A stretch of DNA of 25,731 bases from contig JAPKHB010000010.1 in assembly GCA_026647295.1 (NCBI GenBank), forward strand, positions 1 through 25,731, in the 5' to 3' direction. Both the position numbers and the translations under genes were made by a program. This DNA comes from Planctomycetota bacterium. GTDB taxonomy: Bacteria > Planctomycetota > PLA2 > JAEUHO01. Of this stretch, positions 1 through 9,707 are shown in pieces. Each line of letters begins with the position of its first letter. The stretch's first letter is position 1. The notes below the pieces were generated by a model. It did not search any database, was not told the origin of the DNA, and worked only from the letters and a program-made list of their open reading frames with translations.

Positions 1-6
1 GATTAG

Positions 7-156
7 GGCTGGCGGCCGGAGTACGACCTGGACCGCATGTGCGACGACCTGCTCCCGCGGGTGGACGCCCTGCTGCGCGCCCGCGGCGAGACGCCCCGCC
101 CCTGGCGCGCCGCCGCCGTCGGGGCCGCCCGCCCCGGCCGGGCCCCGGCCGGGTAG
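7..156 (+). CDS. Possible C-terminal fragment of a gene cut by the window edge
   Basis: Reading from position 7 to the TAG at 154-156 gives about 49 residues with a protein-like stretch (WRPEYDLDRMCDDLLPRV, then DALLRARGE) followed by an Ala/Arg/Pro-rich tail. The same frame has a TAG at positions 4-6, so the fragment either starts at the internal ATG at 37 (39 aa) or belongs to a gene broken by a frameshift or an assembly edge just at the window start. I do not recognise the family. The charged amphipathic stretch looks like the last helix of a soluble enzyme, but this is only an impression. Confidence 0.25.
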   Translation, partial: GWRPEYDLDRMCDDLLPRVDALLRARGETPRPWRAAAVGAARPGRAPAG

Positions 157-230
157 CCCGCCCCACCGGGCCGGCCGTGCGCCTCGAATGATGCACCGGA
201 GCCTGGCTCGGTATGGGCATTCCACGCGGG

Positions 231-587
231 CTAGTCCTTGAAGGCGAGCAGGGCCGCGAGCCCCACCAGCACGACGGCGAAGGTGCGCCGGATGACCAGG
301 GGGTCCAGGCGGCCCGCGAGCCATGAGCCCACGAAGGCCCCCGCCACCGCGCCGAGGGCCAACTGCCAGGCCAGGCCCCACTCCACGTGCCCCTGGACGC
401 CCCGCCGCCACAGCGCCACGAGCATCGTGGGGACGATCACCGCGACCGAGGTCCCCGTGGCCAGCCGCGGGTCCAGGGCCTTGAGCAGGATCAGGGCCGG
501 GACGACGAGGAAGCCCCCGCCCAGTCCCAGCAGACTGCCCAGCGTCCCGGCCAGGAGCCCGACTCCGACGAGCACGATCCAGTCCAT
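231..587 (-). CDS. Half-size TauE/SafE-family membrane permease
   Basis: The 118-residue product is almost wholly hydrophobic, with about four membrane segments. Near the N-terminus it has the glycine-rich signature of the TauE/SafE (sulfite exporter/DUF81) family, GSLLGLGGGFLVVPALILL, at about residues 17-35, followed by ATGTS at 44-48. Family members normally have two such halves (about 240-270 aa); this one has one and should need to dimerise. The start is well supported by GGAGG 4 nt upstream of the ATG. Family members export sulfite, sulfoacetate or other organic anions, but nothing here fixes the substrate. It diverges from the TPR-like gene across about 110 nt that contain a shared -10 element. 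The reading frame is intact and ends naturally, so it is probably a genuine short form rather than a truncation. Confidence 0.75.
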   Translation of the reverse strand: MDWIVLVGVGLLAGTLGSLLGLGGGFLVVPALILLKALDPRLATGTSVAVIVPTMLVALWRRGVQGHVEWGLAWQLALGAVAGAFVGSWLAGRLDPLVIRRTFAVVLVGLAALLAFKD

Positions 588-640
588 GGCGCCTCCGGCG
601 GCGGCGGGCCGGGAACCCTCCCGGGCCCCGCGGCCGGCCG

Positions 641-647
641 TATGCTA
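641..647. promoter_or_regulatory. Overlapping divergent -10 elements
   Basis: The heptamer TATGCTA reads TATGCT on the plus strand (for the TPR-like gene starting at 696) and TAGCAT on the minus strand (for the TauE-like gene starting at 587). Both fit the TAnnnT pattern of a housekeeping sigma factor -10. Leaders would be about 43 nt (plus) and 48 nt (minus), each ending in a good ribosome binding site. No clear -35 is visible on either side, so the call rests on the -10 pattern and position. Confidence 0.45.
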
Positions 648-654
648 GGGGGCA

Positions 655-675
655 GGGTGTCTGCCGGCGACACCC
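655..675 (+). other. Hairpin in the 5' leader of the TPR-like gene
   Basis: GGGTGTC (655-661) and GACACCC (669-675) form a perfect 7-bp stem around a 7-nt loop. It lies between the proposed -10 at 641 and the ribosome binding site at 686-690, so it would be in the mRNA leader, where it could stabilise the transcript or bind a regulator. No U-tract follows, so a terminator is unlikely. Confidence 0.35.
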
Positions 676-695
676 AGGGACGAACGGAGGACCCC

Positions 696-1625
696 ATGCG
701 CCCGACCCTGCTCGCCGGATCCCTCACCCTGGCCGCGCTCGCCCTGGCGGGCCCCGTGGCGGCCGCTCCGCACGACGGGGAGTGCCGCCCGGTGCGCGGG
801 TGCGACGGCCGCGGTGCGCGCTCCTGCGACGGCGTCGGCGGCACGTTGCCCTACGTGGTGCGCACCGACGTGCGGGTGCGCGGGGGTGGATCGAGTTGGA
901 CCGTGTTGCGGCGTTACCTGCCCGACCGGGCCGCCTGGGTGCGCGAGCACTACGTGCGGCGCTACTTCCTGCGCCGCTGGCCCGCGGTCCTCACCCAGGG
1001 CCGGGAGGCCGAGGAACTGGAGAACCTCTTCCGCGAGCGCGCCGCGACGGAGGCGCCGCTCACCCCCGGCGAGCGCCTCGCGCGGGCCACCGTGGAGTTC
1101 TACGTGGGCCGCTACGCCGACGCACAGGCGGGCTTCGAGCAGGTGCTGGCCGCGGCCCCGCGCGAGCCGCGCGCCGCGCTCGGCCTCGCCTTGAGTTCGC
1201 TGCTGCGCCACGACTGGCGGGCGACGGTGGCCGCGCTCGGGCGCCTGGACGGACTGGGCGAACTGCGCCTTGACGACCGCCTCGCCGTCGAGGACGCCTT
1301 CGGCGACCGCGAGGACTGGCGCCAACTGCGCCGCGCCCTGGAGGGCTACCTCGCCTACCGGCCCAGCGACGGGCCGGCGCAGTTGTGCGCGGCCTGGAGC
1401 GCGCTGCTCGAAGACGATGCGCGAACCGCCCGCGCCCACCTGGACGAAGGCCGCCCGCATGCCGGCGACCTGCCCCTGTTCGCGCGCCTGGACCAACTCC
1501 TGTCCGCCGCCCCGGCGCCCGCGCCCGCGCCCGCGGACCCCGCCGGGGACGCGCCCCCGCCCCCCAAGCGCCTGGACCCCATCGTGGCGAGCGCGACGGC
1601 CACGGCCGCCGCCGCCGCGCGCTGA
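696..1625 (+). CDS. Exported TPR-like repeat protein
   Basis: Product of 309 aa. The ATG at 696 is preceded by GGAGG at 686-690 and begins a clear signal peptide: MRPTLL, a hydrophobic Ala/Leu core to about residue 20, and an AAA cleavage region near 24, so the mature protein is periplasmic or secreted. The open frame extends much further upstream, but that part is low-complexity and crosses the proposed promoter. After a short Cys-containing stretch (Cys30, 36, 44), helical residues about 125-185 look like tetratricopeptide units (YVGRYADAQAGFEQVLAAAPREPRAA has the classic W/Y-G-Y-A-F-P spacing). The C-terminus is Pro/Ala-rich. TPR domains hold protein complexes together; no partner is evident. 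It converges on nrfA with 6 nt between the two stop codons. Confidence 0.8.
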   Translation: MRPTLLAGSLTLAALALAGPVAAAPHDGECRPVRGCDGRGARSCDGVGGTLPYVVRTDVRVRGGGSSWTVLRRYLPDRAAWVREHYVRRYFLRRWPAVLTQGREAEELENLFRERAATEAPLTPGERLARATVEFYVGRYADAQAGFEQVLAAAPREPRAALGLALSSLLRHDWRATVAALGRLDGLGELRLDDRLAVEDAFGDREDWRQLRRALEGYLAYRPSDGPAQLCAAWSALLEDDARTARAHLDEGRPHAGDLPLFARLDQLLSAAPAPAPAPADPAGDAPPPPKRLDPIVASATATAAAAAR

Positions 1626-1631
1626 CGCCGG

Positions 1632-3059
1632 CTAGCGCAGCGCGCGCAGGGCCGCGACCTGCCCCTGGCGCGCCAGGTCGGCGGCCTCGCCCAGGATCCG
1701 CGCCGCCTCCTGGGGCGCGTGGAACCCCATGGAGTTCTCGGCCGCGATGAAGTCGATGCGCCACTGCGCCTGGCGCTGGAACTCCCGCGCGGGTTCGAGC
1801 TGCGCGTCGCTCGCCCCCGCCTGGCGCGCCTCCAGCACCGCGTCCATCAGGTCCATCAGCGCCTGCGCGGCGCGCTGGAGCAGCCGGTGGTTGCGGTCCT
1901 GGATCGCATCCACGCGGGCCAGGATCTCGGTCTCGGGGATGTGGTGGCAGACCTGGCAGGCGCGGTTCACGTTGAGGAGCGGGCTGCGCACCCAGTGATC
2001 CGAGATCTTGGTCGCGCCCTCCCGCATGTACGGCATGTGGCAGTCGGCGCAGGCGACCCCGCTGCGGGCGTGGATGCCCTGCGACCAGAGCTCGAACTCG
2101 GGGTGTTGCGCCTTGAGCACCAGGGCGCCGGTCTCGGCGTGCTTGTAGTCGTAGAAGCGGCGGCCGTCCGGGAACGTGGTCGCGTTCCAGAAGGCCTCCG
2201 CGTCGTCCACGGTCAGGCCCCGGCCCCACGGAAAGGTGAGCGGGAGTTCGCTCGAGCAGTAGTACTCGACGTGGCACTGGCCGCACACGAAGGAGCGCAT
2301 CTCCTGGCGCGTGCTGTCCCGGTTGGGGTCGTAGGGCGCCGGGCGGCCGGCGTCGCGCCACCGCTGGATGGACGGGATCGCCGGGACGGGGGCGTCGCCC
2401 TCGGCCAGCGCGCGGATGCCGTTGAGGAACCCGGGGCGCGTCACGCGCAGTTCCATGGTCGCCGGGTCGTGGCAGTCCACGCACGAGACGGGATGCGCGT
2501 GGCCCAGCGCGTGCAACTGCGCGTTGGTGTCCTGGTAGGACATCTTGTAGGTGGCCTCGAACCCCTTCTGGGCGTCGCCGTCGCCGAGCTTGCGGTACAG
2601 GGGCATCACCGAGGCGTGGCAATGCAGGCAGGAGCCGCTCTGGGGCTTGGTGAGCCGCCGGGTGGCCTCCTGGTCGTGGAGCATGTAGGCGTGGCCGCGG
2701 CGATCGCGGTAGTCGATGGAGAAGGCGTAGCCCAGGAACATGCGCTTGAGCCAGGGGTCGCGCTCGATCTTCTCCTCCGGCATGGCCTCGCTGCCGCCGT
2801 GGCCGCCAAAGCGCGTCCGGGTCGCCTCGGCGGTGCGCCGGTAGGCGTCGTACTGCTTCGGGAAGTTCACGCCCCACACCGCCGGGTCGGTCGTGTCCTC
2901 GGTGACCTCGACCAGCCGCACGAAGGTCGACTTCGACTCGGCCTTGCGGTCCGCGATGTTCATCAGCAACGCGGTCACGCCGGCGGTGGCGAGCGCCACC
3001 CCGGCGACCACGAGCACGAAGAGGAGCCGCGCGCCCCCCCGGTCACCCCGTCGTTCCAT
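1632..3059 (-). CDS. nrfA: Pentaheme cytochrome c nitrite reductase (ammonia-forming), catalytic subunit
   Basis: Product of 475 aa, the usual NrfA length. It has an N-terminal membrane-spanning or signal segment (about 11-33) and five CXXCH haem-binding motifs at about 144, 193, 259, 337 and 368. Family hallmarks are visible: SFVCGQCHVEYY (active-site Tyr after the third haem), GIHARSGVACADCHMPY (active-site His before the fourth) and SDHWVRSPL. NrfA reduces nitrite to ammonium with six electrons in the periplasm. The catalytic haem in most NrfA has a CXXCK motif; here the first site is CLHCH, the alternative type with a His ligand known from Campylobacter-like enzymes. ATG 3059 was chosen over upstream in-frame starts because AAAGGAG lies 7 nt before it and nrfH ends 58 nt upstream. 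It is co-transcribed with nrfH. Confidence 0.95.
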   Translation of the reverse strand: MERRGDRGGARLLFVLVVAGVALATAGVTALLMNIADRKAESKSTFVRLVEVTEDTTDPAVWGVNFPKQYDAYRRTAEATRTRFGGHGGSEAMPEEKIERDPWLKRMFLGYAFSIDYRDRRGHAYMLHDQEATRRLTKPQSGSCLHCHASVMPLYRKLGDGDAQKGFEATYKMSYQDTNAQLHALGHAHPVSCVDCHDPATMELRVTRPGFLNGIRALAEGDAPVPAIPSIQRWRDAGRPAPYDPNRDSTRQEMRSFVCGQCHVEYYCSSELPLTFPWGRGLTVDDAEAFWNATTFPDGRRFYDYKHAETGALVLKAQHPEFELWSQGIHARSGVACADCHMPYMREGATKISDHWVRSPLLNVNRACQVCHHIPETEILARVDAIQDRNHRLLQRAAQALMDLMDAVLEARQAGASDAQLEPAREFQRQAQWRIDFIAAENSMGFHAPQEAARILGEAADLARQGQVAALRALR

Positions 3060-3117
3060 GGCCGGTCTCCTTTCGGGCGCGCGGGGCCGGGCCCGCCGCC
3101 GCGCCGATCCCCCGGGT

Positions 3118-3600
3118 CTACCCATCGCCCCGCCCGGGCCCGCCCAGGCCCACCGACGGACCGTGTCCCACCGTCCGGTGGCAGTGCACACAGCGGATGG
3201 CCCCGTGCGCCGTCGTGGCGCCGGCCACCTGCTCGTGGACGAACTCGCCGTGGCAGCGCACGCAGTTGTCCTGGAGGATGCGGGCGTTGGCCGGCGTGAT
3301 CTGGATGGGCTCGTGGAAGTCCTGCAGCGTGAAGGCCTTGCTGTGGTTCCAGCCGTTGATCGCCTTGGCCAGGTACTTCTCGACCCCCTCCGCCGGCAGG
3401 TGGCAGTCCACGCACCCGGCCACCGTGTGGTGGCTCGCCTTGAGCCAGGAGTCGTACTGCGGGCGCATGATGTGGCAGTTGACGCAGGCCTTGGGATCCG
3501 TGCTCAAGTAGCTGAAGCCTTCGGCGTAGTGGAAGGTGTAGGCCCCCACGCCCAGGAGCATGCCGAGCAGCACCGCGAGGAGGAGCGTCTTGCGACCCAC
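3118..3600 (-). CDS. nrfH: NrfH tetraheme quinol dehydrogenase, membrane anchor of NrfA
   Basis: Product of 160 aa in the NapC/NirT/NrfH family. A single N-terminal transmembrane helix (about 5-22) is followed by four CXXCH motifs at 39, 63, 113 and 137. The first reads CVNCHIM, the CXXCHxM arrangement in which Met ligates haem 1 of NrfH. NrfH oxidises menaquinol and passes electrons to NrfA in a membrane-bound complex. I chose GTG 3600 because it gives VGRKTLLL directly before the membrane helix and the usual NrfH length. The frame stays open to an ATG at 3795, but that start lies inside the predicted promoter and would add 65 residues of Arg/Gly/Pro-rich sequence. The ribosome binding site is weak (a run of G). 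It is first in the nrfHA operon. Confidence 0.92.
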   Translation of the reverse strand: MGRKTLLLAVLLGMLLGVGAYTFHYAEGFSYLSTDPKACVNCHIMRPQYDSWLKASHHTVAGCVDCHLPAEGVEKYLAKAINGWNHSKAFTLQDFHEPIQITPANARILQDNCVRCHGEFVHEQVAGATTAHGAIRCVHCHRTVGHGPSVGLGGPGRGDG

Positions 3601-3781
3601 GCTAGGCCCCCCCGCCGCGCGGGGCCTCACCCCGGCGGCGGCCTGGGCGCGGGGCGCACCCCCGGGCGCCTGCGGCGCCACCCCGGCGCCCCAGGCGGAT
3701 CGGACCTGCCAGCGGCCGCGCCGGTTCGTGCATGGTTCGGCCTGGCCCCCCGGGTCGTGCGGTCGTAGGACCGCTGCGCAA

Positions 3782-3811
3782 AGCGTAGCAAACACCGTGC
3801 GCGAAGCTCAA
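3782..3811 (-). promoter_or_regulatory. Predicted promoter of nrfHA
   Basis: On the minus strand TTGAGC (3806-3811) and TACGCT (3782-3787) are separated by 18 nt, with TG two bases before the -10 (extended -10). This would start the transcript near 3775, leaving a leader of about 175 nt before the nrfH GTG. The -35 overlaps the stop codon of the CHAD gene. I could not find a convincing FNR or NsrR operator. Confidence 0.45.
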
Positions 3812-4914
3812 GGGCCAGGCCGCGCGGCGCCGCGCACCCCGGACCGCGCCCCGTGCGCACCTTCTCGCGCCCCGTGCGGGGAACTGCGCGGGGTCCCCCG
3901 CCGCGCCCGGCGCAGTGGCCCGCGCGTGCGCCCGGCTCCGGCGCGGGGGCGGGGCTCTGCGAGCGCTGCCGCAAGCGCCTGGGCGAGCGCCGCCGCCCGC
4001 CGGCCCAGGCGCGCGCGCCCTGCGGCCCCAAGGTGCGCGCCCAACGCCCGGTACGCGCCCCGCACGCGCGCCCGCGCCCGCCGGCCGAGCGCGGCCCACG
4101 TCCGCGGCCCCGGCCCCCGCGCTCCCGGCCCGCCCCCCGCGCGGACCGCGATCCGGGCCTGGAGCACGTGGGCGTCGTTCAACTCGCCGAGCAGGTCCTG
4201 GAGACGCTTGAGTTCCGCGACGAGACGCCGGGCAGGCGCGACCCAGGGGGCGACCGGCTCCACCAGGTAGCGCAGCCGCTTGGCGGCGATGCGCGCCGCG
4301 TGCGCCTGACGCCGGTCGCGCGCCGAGCGCACCCGGTCCAGGCGCCGCTCCAGCCGGCGCACGTGCTGCGCCACCTTGCGAACGAGCGCGTCCACCCGGG
4401 GCGCCCCGCCCGTCCCGGCCTTGGGGCCGCGCAAGGCCGGGCTCCCTTGCGCCGCCTGGCGCCCCAGGGGCTCCAGGTGCTCGGCCACGAGCGCACGGGC
4501 CTGGCGCAGCCCCTGGCGCGCGGATTGCCGGAGTTCGCGCGCGAGGTGGCGGGCCGCCCGCGCCCCGGGGCCCCGGGCCGCGGGCCCCTTGAGCCAGGCC
4601 AGGGCCACCTGCGCATCGCGCACGTCCCCCGTGCCCCGGAGCAGGCGCTTGACCGCACGCCGTTCCCGGTTCCCCGAAGGGGCGCCCGGCAGGCCCCGCC
4701 AGGCCCGCTCCAGGCTGCGCCAGCGGCGCAGCGCCACCCGCAACTCGTGCAGCGCGCGGGCCCCGGCCCCCCGCCCGCGCGCCAGGCGCCGCCCCGCGGC
4801 CTGGGCGTCCGCAAGGGCCTCGGCCAAGGCCCGGCGTACGGCGCGGGCGGCCGACCCGCCCGCTCCATCGGGTGCGCCGGACGCTGCGGCCGCCCGTGGC
4901 CGGCCCGCGCCCAC
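3808..4914 (-). CDS. CHAD-domain polyphosphate-associated protein
   Basis: Product of 368 aa, very rich in Arg and Ala. It carries the CHAD (conserved histidine alpha-helical domain) signatures twice, as expected for the duplicated four-helix bundle: HELRVALRRWRS (56-67) with GDVRDAQV (96-103), then HAARIAAKRLRY (205-216) with LQDLLGELNDAHV (238-250). CHAD domains bind inorganic polyphosphate through these conserved His/Arg/Lys residues and localise to polyphosphate granules. No fused CYTH (triphosphatase) domain is present. The start is a GTG at 4914, only 4 nt after the ppk1 stop, so the two are translationally coupled and probably act together. The last 50 or so residues are a low-complexity Arg/Gly/Pro tail. 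Confidence 0.86.
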   Translation of the reverse strand: MGAGRPRAAAASGAPDGAGGSAARAVRRALAEALADAQAAGRRLARGRGAGARALHELRVALRRWRSLERAWRGLPGAPSGNRERRAVKRLLRGTGDVRDAQVALAWLKGPAARGPGARAARHLARELRQSARQGLRQARALVAEHLEPLGRQAAQGSPALRGPKAGTGGAPRVDALVRKVAQHVRRLERRLDRVRSARDRRQAHAARIAAKRLRYLVEPVAPWVAPARRLVAELKRLQDLLGELNDAHVLQARIAVRAGGGPGARGPGPRTWAALGRRARARVRGAYRALGAHLGAAGRARLGRRAAALAQALAAALAEPRPRAGAGRTRGPLRRARRGTPRSSPHGAREGAHGARSGVRGAARPGP

Positions 4915-4918
4915 GGCC

Positions 4919-7216
<2,298 letters not shown>

Positions 7217-7224
7217 GCCGATCC

Positions 7225-7230
7225 ACTGTA
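7225..7230 (-). promoter_or_regulatory. -10 element for a leaderless ppk1 transcript
   Basis: TACAGT on the minus strand ends 8 nt before the ATG at 7216, so transcription would begin at or next to the start codon. No ribosome binding site is present before this ATG, which fits a leaderless start. No -35 is obvious. Confidence 0.4.
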
Positions 7231-7375
7231 GGGGAGGCCGCACCGGGGCGCGCATCGCGCCCGCGCGCCCCCTTTGCCCCTTCCCCCGGGTCTTGCAAAG
7301 ATGGGGTAAAGGCCGCGGCGGGGCGCGCCGGGGGCCCGCGCCGTTCGCCCCTGCGGCCCCCCGCCAAGGGGCCGG

Positions 7376-7381
7376 TAGCCT
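7376..7381 (+). promoter_or_regulatory. -10 element for a leaderless DinB-fold gene
   Basis: TAGCCT ends exactly 6 nt before the ATG at 7388, and no ribosome binding site is visible. This is the spacing expected when transcription starts at the A of the start codon. The hexamer matches the -10 of one copy of the repeated cassette in the right half of the window. Confidence 0.42.
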
Positions 7382-7387
7382 GGGCGC

Positions 7388-7876
7388 ATGGACGCCGTCG
7401 CCGCCTACCTCGCGCAGTTCGACCACGCCTGGGACCACCGCTGGGAGTCGCTGACGGGCGCCCTGGCCGGCGTGGCGCCCGAGGAGGCGACCTGGCAAGC
7501 CGCCTGCTACGCCGGCGAGGCGCGCGAACCGGGCTGGCCTGCCCCGGGGACGGTCCATTGGCAGGTGGCCCACCTCGCCCACTGCAAGCGGTACTACGCG
7601 GCCGTGATCCGCGCGCGCGGCGCGCCGGCGCGGCCCGAGGTCGAGCCGCGGCCCGGGGAACGCTCCTTCGCGGAGGACGTCGCGGACCTTCGGGCGACCC
7701 ACGCCGACCTGCGGCGCGCCATCGCCGAGTGCGGCGCGCACGAATTGGGCGTGGCCGTGGGCGGGGGCATGGACCTGGCGGAGTTCCTCGCGATGGCGAT
7801 CCGCCACGACGCCTGGCACGCCGCCCAGATCGCGGTCGCCCGGCGCCTGTGGCGCACGCGGCTTACCGCACCGTAG
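7388..7876 (+). CDS. DinB/YfiT-fold putative metalloprotein
   Basis: Product of 162 aa with the four-helix DinB architecture. Candidate metal ligands are His62 in VHWQVAHLAHCKRYY (helix 2) and the pair His140/His144 in IRHDAWHAAQIAVARR (helix 4), the spacing typical of the DinB-like superfamily. Members include thiol-dependent transferases (bacillithiol or mycothiol S-transferases) and many uncharacterised proteins; nothing here decides between them. The protein is cytosolic, with no signal peptide. It is divergent from ppk1, with 171 nt between the starts, and a TAGCCT box suggests a leaderless mRNA. Confidence 0.8.
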   Translation: MDAVAAYLAQFDHAWDHRWESLTGALAGVAPEEATWQAACYAGEAREPGWPAPGTVHWQVAHLAHCKRYYAAVIRARGAPARPEVEPRPGERSFAEDVADLRATHADLRRAIAECGAHELGVAVGGGMDLAEFLAMAIRHDAWHAAQIAVARRLWRTRLTAP

Positions 7877-8021
7877 GGTGCCCCCACCGGCCGCGCCGCC
7901 GCGGGCGCCGGCGGCGTGCGGACTTGGCCCCCCGCCCCGCGCCCGTGCAGGGTTCGCCGACGGCGCCAGAGGCCGGCAAGATCAGGCCCCCGGCGCCCGG
8001 CGCCGGGCCGGAGGAGTCGCC

Positions 8022-9116
8022 TTGCTGACCCAGCCGCTGGCGCTTGCCGAGAGCCCTTGGCTCTTCGTGGGCTTCGTCGCGCTCGTGCTCTGCTTCCTCG
8101 CGCTCGACCTCGGGGTGTTCCACCGCCACGCCCGCGTGGTGCGCCCCCGCGAGGCCCTCGCCTGGACCTTCGTCTGGATCGCCGTGGCCCTCGCCTTCGC
8201 GGCCTTCGTCTACTTCGGTTACGAACACCAGTGGCTTGGCCTGGGCGTCGACGTGCCGCAGTTGGGCGGCGCCCCGCGGGCGGTGGGCGGCAGCGAAGCC
8301 GCGCTGCTGTACCTCACCGGCTACGTGGTGGAGAAGTCGCTTTCGCTCGACAACATCTTCGTGATCGCCCTCGTCTTCACGGCGTTCGGCGTGCCGGCCC
8401 AGCTTCAGCACCGGGTGCTCTTCTGGGGCATCCTCGGGGCCCTGGTGCTGCGGGGAGTGATGATCGGGGCCGGCGCCGCCCTGGTCCACCGCTTCGACTG
8501 GATGACCTACGTGTTCGGCGGCCTGTTGATCGTGACGGCCGTCAAGATGGCCCGGGTGGGGGCCGAGGAGGTCGACCCCAACAACAACCCGTTGGTGCGG
8601 CTGGTCCGGCGCTGGCTCCCCATCGCTCCCGCCTTCGACGGGGAGCGCTTCTTTACGCGCGTGGACGGCCGGCGCATGGCCACCCCCCTCTTCCTCGCGC
8701 TGGCGGCCGTCGAGTTCAGCGACGTGATCTTCGCCGTGGACTCGATCCCGGCGATCTTCGCCATCACGCTCGATCCGTTTCTGGTGTTCACCTCGAACGT
8801 GTTTGCGATCCTGGGCCTTCGGGCGCTATACTTCTGCCTCGCCGGGCTGCTCGACCGCTTCCGCTACCTCAAGGTGAGCCTGATCGCGATCCTCTTCTTC
8901 GTCGGCCTGAAGATGTGCCTCGTGCATACGCCCTGGCGCATCCCGATGGGCCCCTCGCTCGGGGTGCTCGGCGGGCTCCTCGCCCTGGGCTTCGTGGCGT
9001 CCTGGGTGCGCCCCCTTCCCGAGGCCGTGGAACGGCGCCTCCCGGGGCCCGAGGGCGTGCTGGCCGCCCGGCGCCGCCCCGAGCCTACGCCACCCGAGCC
9101 CCCGCCCGAGGCCTGA
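8022..9116 (+). CDS. TerC-family integral membrane protein
   Basis: Product of 364 aa with about nine hydrophobic segments. Both TerC signatures are present: YVVEKSLSLDNIFVIALVF (101-119) and VEFSDVIFAVDSIPAIFAIT (230-249), with the conserved membrane acidic residues Glu104, Asp110, Glu231, Asp234 and Asp240. TerC proteins (Alx/MeeF/YceF-like) export manganese or other divalent cations and were first linked to tellurite resistance. The start is a TTG at 8022, 5 nt after GGAGGAG (8010-8016); the long frame upstream is a Pro/Arg-rich shadow. The C-terminal tail (about 330-364) is soluble and rich in Pro/Glu/Arg. It ends in a convergent terminator shared with the gene at 9170. Confidence 0.92.
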   Translation: MLTQPLALAESPWLFVGFVALVLCFLALDLGVFHRHARVVRPREALAWTFVWIAVALAFAAFVYFGYEHQWLGLGVDVPQLGGAPRAVGGSEAALLYLTGYVVEKSLSLDNIFVIALVFTAFGVPAQLQHRVLFWGILGALVLRGVMIGAGAALVHRFDWMTYVFGGLLIVTAVKMARVGAEEVDPNNNPLVRLVRRWLPIAPAFDGERFFTRVDGRRMATPLFLALAAVEFSDVIFAVDSIPAIFAITLDPFLVFTSNVFAILGLRALYFCLAGLLDRFRYLKVSLIAILFFVGLKMCLVHTPWRIPMGPSLGVLGGLLALGFVASWVRPLPEAVERRLPGPEGVLAARRRPEPTPPEPPPEA

Positions 9117-9147
9117 CCGAAACCGCGCAACCGCCCCGCGTCCCGGC

Positions 9148-9166
9148 GGGCCGCCCAAGGCGGCCC
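9148..9166. terminator. Hairpin between convergent genes
   Basis: GGGCCGCC (9148-9155) and GGCGGCCC (9159-9166) form a perfect 8-bp stem with a 3-nt loop (CAA). It is centred in the 53-nt gap between the stops of the TerC-family gene (plus) and the second DinB-fold gene (minus), the expected place for a bidirectional terminator. There is no T-tract, as is common in very high-GC genomes. Confidence 0.5.
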
Positions 9167-9169
9167 GGG

Positions 9170-9652
9170 CTACGGAGACCGGCCCGGCCCGGACGGGGGG
9201 TTCGAACCCGGCGATTCCGCCCGGCGCAGCAGGGCGATCTGCCCGCCGTGGTGCAGCGTGTGGTGCAGCGCAAAGCGCAGGATCGAGCGCTCCCGCTCGC
9301 TTGGGGCCTCGCCCAGCGCCCGTGCGCGCGCGAGAAGCGCTTCGTGGGCCCGCTCCAGGTCCTGGAGCGCGGCCGTCCACGCCGCCTCGGGACCGTCCCC
9401 GGGCGGCGGGCCCCAGCCGTCCGCCGCCGGGGCCTGCGTCGGCCCCTGGAGCGCGCCAGCGGCCCAGTGCGCCCACGCGGCCAGATGCCGAACGATCTCC
9501 AGGATCGAGTGCGCGCGCGGGATCGGCCGCGCGCCGGCGGCCGCCGCGTCGATCCCCGCAAGCAGGTGGGCGAGGGCCGGCCCGTGGTAGGCCTCGCCCT
9601 CCTGGTCCCCCCGGACCACGCGCTCGAGTTCCTCGATCAGGGGGTGCGTCAT
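9170..9652 (-). CDS. DinB-fold putative metalloprotein
   Basis: Product of 160 aa from ATG 9652, which has GGGGAGGA about 10 nt upstream. It has the DinB-superfamily pattern: HSILEIVRHLAAWAHW (48-63; candidate ligand His56) and a His-rich fourth helix HHTLHHGGQIALLRR (130-144; candidates His131 and His135). The body YHGPALAHLLAGI also resembles N-terminal helix 1 of DUF1572/DinB proteins. It differs clearly from the DinB-fold protein at 7388, so this is not a recent duplication. It is last in a minus-strand operon after the SnoaL-like gene and the four-helix membrane protein. The substrate is unknown. Confidence 0.77.
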   Translation of the reverse strand: MTHPLIEELERVVRGDQEGEAYHGPALAHLLAGIDAAAAGARPIPRAHSILEIVRHLAAWAHWAAGALQGPTQAPAADGWGPPPGDGPEAAWTAALQDLERAHEALLARARALGEAPSERERSILRFALHHTLHHGGQIALLRRAESPGSNPPSGPGRSP

Positions 9653-9707
9653 GCCGCCGCCATCCTCCCCGGCGGCCCCCACGGGCGCAACCCGCCCCGA
9701 GACCTGG

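Noticed and set aside
1719..3299. Long plus-strand open frame opposite nrfA, and similar long frames opposite ppk1 and the large proteins.
   Set aside because: They are mirror frames created by GC-rich third positions; the translations lack motifs and mirror genes with clear family signatures.
3601..3795. A longer NrfH starting at ATG 3795.
   Set aside because: That start lies within the predicted promoter, and the added 65 residues are a low-complexity Arg/Gly/Pro stretch before an otherwise normal NrfH N-terminus.
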